DNA of 16,375 bases, from NCBI GenBank assembly GCA_003165855.1, contig PMXH01000166.1, positions 1 through 16,375 of the forward strand. The letters run 5' to 3'. Below the pieces are notes generated by a model. The model was given only the letters and a program-made list of their open reading frames with translations, ran no database searches and was not told where the DNA came from. Both the position numbers and the translations under genes were made by a program. This document shows positions 13,895 to 16,375 of the stretch, piece after piece (positions within the stretch are counted from its first letter, which is position 1; every line of letters starts with the position of its first letter). The stretch is from Acidobacteriaceae bacterium (lineage in GTDB: Bacteria; Acidobacteriota; Terriglobia; Terriglobales; Acidobacteriaceae).

Positions 13895-16375
13895 ATGCCG
13901 GTAAGAACTCGAAGACAGGTTTCTAAAGTTGCGCTAGCGGTTACCGCTGGCATACTGATGGTCGCTCTGCCGTGTGTGGCGCAGCAACTGACGAACGACC
14001 AGCTGTCCGTGACGGTCAACGCGCAGGAGGGATCGTACCAACTGTCTTCGTCCTCGTCCTTGCACGACGGCCAGCCTGTGCTCAGGTCCCGTGTGGCAGC
14101 ACAGGTTGACCATCAGTGGCTGCGCTCGAGCGATTACCCGCGGCACCAGGCTTCGGAGTCCAGCTTCCAGGATGATCTCGGCTCCGGCCCACAGGTGACA
14201 GTGACTTGCAGCGGACTCAACGGCAAACCTGATCTTGTTTACCTGCTGCGGCTCTACAAACAGCGCCCTTACGGCACCGTCCAGGTGAAGGTGCAAAACA
14301 GCGCGGGAAGGGAAGTAACTGTACAAGCTATTCGGAGTGTAGAAGCCATGGGTGAGCCGATCCTTAATCTGGGTGGCGGTCAATCGGCCGACCGGGTTCT
14401 CTCCGACAGTTTCAGCGAAGACTGGCCGGATCTGGCTCTCTACGACCTCGGGGAAGCGCCCGGCGGGATGCATCGCGGTGCAGGAAGCCAACTCATCTAC
14501 AACCGGGAGAGCAAGCAGAGTTTATTCTTTGGCGCGCTCACCTCAGACCGATTTCTGACTCTGATGCATCTGAAAGCTGAAGGCAAGGGGGCGAAAGCCA
14601 AGATCGCATCCTTTACCGTTGAATCCACCGGAACGACGGAAGTCCAGAAGGATTTCGATCTGCAGGATTCTCCCGCGGACGACCAGGTCGAGTTGAGCCT
14701 TCCTCTTAAACCGGGGGAAGAAATGACTTCAGAACGATTGATGTTCGAGGCCGGACCGGATTACCACGATCAACTGCTTGCCTACGGTGACGCAGTGCGT
14801 CGTTGGCGCCATGCGCGCGTCTCCAGTGAGACTCCCATCGGCTGGTGGAGTTGGACCGTCTACTATGGCGCCATCAACGAAGGCGAAGTCCTGTCCAACG
14901 GCGACTGGCAAGCCGAACATCTGAAGTCACTCGGGTATAAGTATTTCCAGATTGATGAAGGTTATCAGTATGCTCGCGGTGAATTTACGACTCCAAACGC
15001 GACACAGTTTCCGGATGGTTTGCGGTTTGTGGGGCATCACCTGACCGGGGAGGGCCTGACATTCGGTGTATGGACGGCGCCGTTTGAGGTGACAAGCCGG
15101 GCTTGGGTCTACGAGCATCACAAAGACTGGCTGGTGCACAATGCCAAGGGAGATCCGATACCTCTTGGCGAGGTCTGGGACCAGAAAACGGATGTGCTTT
15201 ATGCGCTAGACACAACCCATCCCGGAGCGCAGGAGTATATGCGGAATACTTACAGAACGCTCGTCCGCGAATGGGGGGTCCGGTTCATCAAACTCGACTT
15301 CATGGATACCACCGCGATCGAGGGTTACCATTATCGCCCCAACACCACAGCCCTCGAAGCCCAACGCATTGGCCTCCAGGTAATCCGCGATGCCGTGGGT
15401 GAGGAGGTGATCCTGGATAAAGACGGAAGTCCCATGCTCAACCCGGTGGGGTTGGTAGATACGGGCCGGATCTCCGCGGATACGGGCCACAGTTTTGAGA
15501 GGACCAAGAATGCCGCCTCTGGCATCGCAGCCCGCTTTTATATGCAGCGCAATTTCTTCGTCAATGATCCGGACGCCTTCAACGTCACTGCAACCCATCT
15601 CATGGAGCGTGCGAACGAACCGTCTACGATTTCTCTGGGGGCGGCCGAGGCGTCGATCGCGCTCTCCGCGGTGTCCGGCGGCATGTATGAGATTGGCGAT
15701 GACATGCTGGTCCTGGGCACGGAGAAGGATCGGCTGGCGCTGGTTGAAAACCGCGAGTTGCTGAATATGGCCAAAGTCGGCCGAGCTTCCACGCCGGTAG
15801 ATCTGATGACCTACGAGCCGCAGGATGGACAGCCCAGTATTTTCTTCCTCCGGGAAGATCAACGCCAGGCCATACTGACGGTCTTCAATTGGACGAACAC
15901 GGTGCGCTCGCACACGCTAAGACTCGCAGACCTCGGCCTGCCTACCGGCCACACGTTTGCGGCGGCGGATGTGCTGAACGAAAATGAGACGATCACGATC
16001 GGGGGTGGCGCAGTGCGCCTGGAGAACCAGCCACCCCAGTCGGTGCGGGTGATCAAGCTGATCGACAAGAGCGTTGCCGCAGCGGCCCCAACCGTGACGG
16101 CACAGGTGCCCACAGCGGCAAATACCGGTGAGACGATCACTCTCTCGGCGATCACTCTTTCGGCGCTCTCGGCGCAGGCCGAAACTGGCGGTGTGCCCGC
16201 AGTCGCGTATCACTGGGACCTCGGCGACGGCACGAGCGCGGATAGCCCCAAGGTATCTCACGCCTACACCAGCGCAGGGGAGTTCACGATCCACCTCACA
16301 GTGGACGGAGTGGACGGAGTACCAGCCCACAAGAATTTCTCCGTCAAGGTAACCGGCAATTTAAGGGCGCACTCT
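13895..16375 (+). CDS. Secreted alpha-galactosidase-like GH36 (clan GH-D) enzyme with PKD domain, 3' truncated by window
   Basis: The frame is open for 827 codons to the window edge. A signal peptide MPVRTRRQVSKVALAVTAGI runs on to a PCVA-QQ cleavage site. An N-terminal beta-sandwich (to about 290) precedes a TIM barrel beginning GWWSWTVYYG (316-325) with YFQIDEGYQ (Asp354). The nucleophile motif is FIKLDFMD (Asp468). The acid/base is likely Asp529 in GRISADTG, and an NDPD motif follows. Family enzymes release alpha-galactose (some alpha-N-acetylgalactosamine) from plant or microbial polysaccharides, acting here outside the cytoplasm. From about 732 a PKD domain (YHWDLGDGT, then VSHAYTSAGEFTIHLTV) may bind polysaccharide or space the enzyme. 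GGGAG at 13881-13885 lies nine bases before the ATG. No gene shares its strand closely: the tetR gene ends 158 bp upstream. Exact substrate is not decidable by eye. Confidence 0.88.
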   Translation, partial: MPVRTRRQVSKVALAVTAGILMVALPCVAQQLTNDQLSVTVNAQEGSYQLSSSSSLHDGQPVLRSRVAAQVDHQWLRSSDYPRHQASESSFQDDLGSGPQVTVTCSGLNGKPDLVYLLRLYKQRPYGTVQVKVQNSAGREVTVQAIRSVEAMGEPILNLGGGQSADRVLSDSFSEDWPDLALYDLGEAPGGMHRGAGSQLIYNRESKQSLFFGALTSDRFLTLMHLKAEGKGAKAKIASFTVESTGTTEVQKDFDLQDSPADDQVELSLPLKPGEEMTSERLMFEAGPDYHDQLLAYGDAVRRWRHARVSSETPIGWWSWTVYYGAINEGEVLSNGDWQAEHLKSLGYKYFQIDEGYQYARGEFTTPNATQFPDGLRFVGHHLTGEGLTFGVWTAPFEVTSRAWVYEHHKDWLVHNAKGDPIPLGEVWDQKTDVLYALDTTHPGAQEYMRNTYRTLVREWGVRFIKLDFMDTTAIEGYHYRPNTTALEAQRIGLQVIRDAVGEEVILDKDGSPMLNPVGLVDTGRISADTGHSFERTKNAASGIAARFYMQRNFFVNDPDAFNVTATHLMERANEPSTISLGAAEASIALSAVSGGMYEIGDDMLVLGTEKDRLALVENRELLNMAKVGRASTPVDLMTYEPQDGQPSIFFLREDQRQAILTVFNWTNTVRSHTLRLADLGLPTGHTFAAADVLNENETITIGGGAVRLENQPPQSVRVIKLIDKSVAAAAPTVTAQVPTAANTGETITLSAITLSALSAQAETGGVPAVAYHWDLGDGTSADSPKVSHAYTSAGEFTIHLTVDGVDGVPAHKNFSVKVTGNLRAHS
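16135..16164 (+). repeat. 15-bp tandem duplication inside the PKD domain coding region
   Basis: GATCACTCTCTCGGC (16135-16149) is followed at once by GATCACTCTTTCGGC (16150-16164), one mismatch. It inserts an extra ITLSA in the first PKD strand. Confidence 0.8.
16301..16318 (+). repeat. 9-bp exact tandem duplication in the PKD domain coding region
   Basis: GTGGACGGA occurs twice in direct succession (16301-16309, 16310-16318), giving VDGVDG near the end of the domain. With the 15-bp duplication it shows two in-frame slippage events in one module. Confidence 0.8.

Overview
The window looks like a chromosomal segment of an Acidobacteriota (Terriglobia-like) soil bacterium. This is inferred from gene content: a winged-helix/TolB/TPR CadC-like regulator, a secreted GloVer-repeat plus IPT/TIG protein, a secreted GH36-type glycosidase with a PKD module, and a GC-rich codon style. 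No rRNA, tRNA, CRISPR array, transposase or phage gene was recognised.

Left part (1-5792), stress and energy block. The 3' end of a polyphosphate kinase 2 gene is followed by a universal stress protein and, 37 bp later, a complete P-type ATPase of the proton-pump (P3A) type. Facing them on the minus strand are a GH130 glycoside phosphorylase/hydrolase, a 68-residue membrane protein with a His-rich N-terminus, and a general-stress (YflT-like) membrane protein. Together these suggest a response to energy or pH stress through polyphosphate and nucleotide handling, proton export and sugar phosphorolysis. That joint role is inferred from context.

Middle (5793-11786). A secreted lysozyme-fold (SLT-like) protein with a GTG start precedes a gene-poor stretch. 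That stretch holds what looks like the first 35 codons of a broken sigma-factor gene. A CadC-like membrane regulator (minus) is divergent from a 561-residue secreted GloVer-repeat/IPT protein (plus). A GC-rich hairpin lies in the convergent gap after it.

Right part (11787-16375). An atypical NAD(P)-binding SDR and a 103-residue unknown protein form a minus-strand operon divergent from a TetR repressor. The gap between them carries two related palindromic operators. One fills the 18-nt spacer between a good -35/-10 pair for the SDR operon, so its autoregulatory circuit can be read from the sequence. The window ends inside a secreted alpha-galactosidase-like GH36 enzyme with a C-terminal PKD domain.

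The most informative signals are the TetR twin-operator region, the stress block with its small His-rich membrane protein, and the truncated sigma-factor remnant. I see no clear evidence of an entirely new system.
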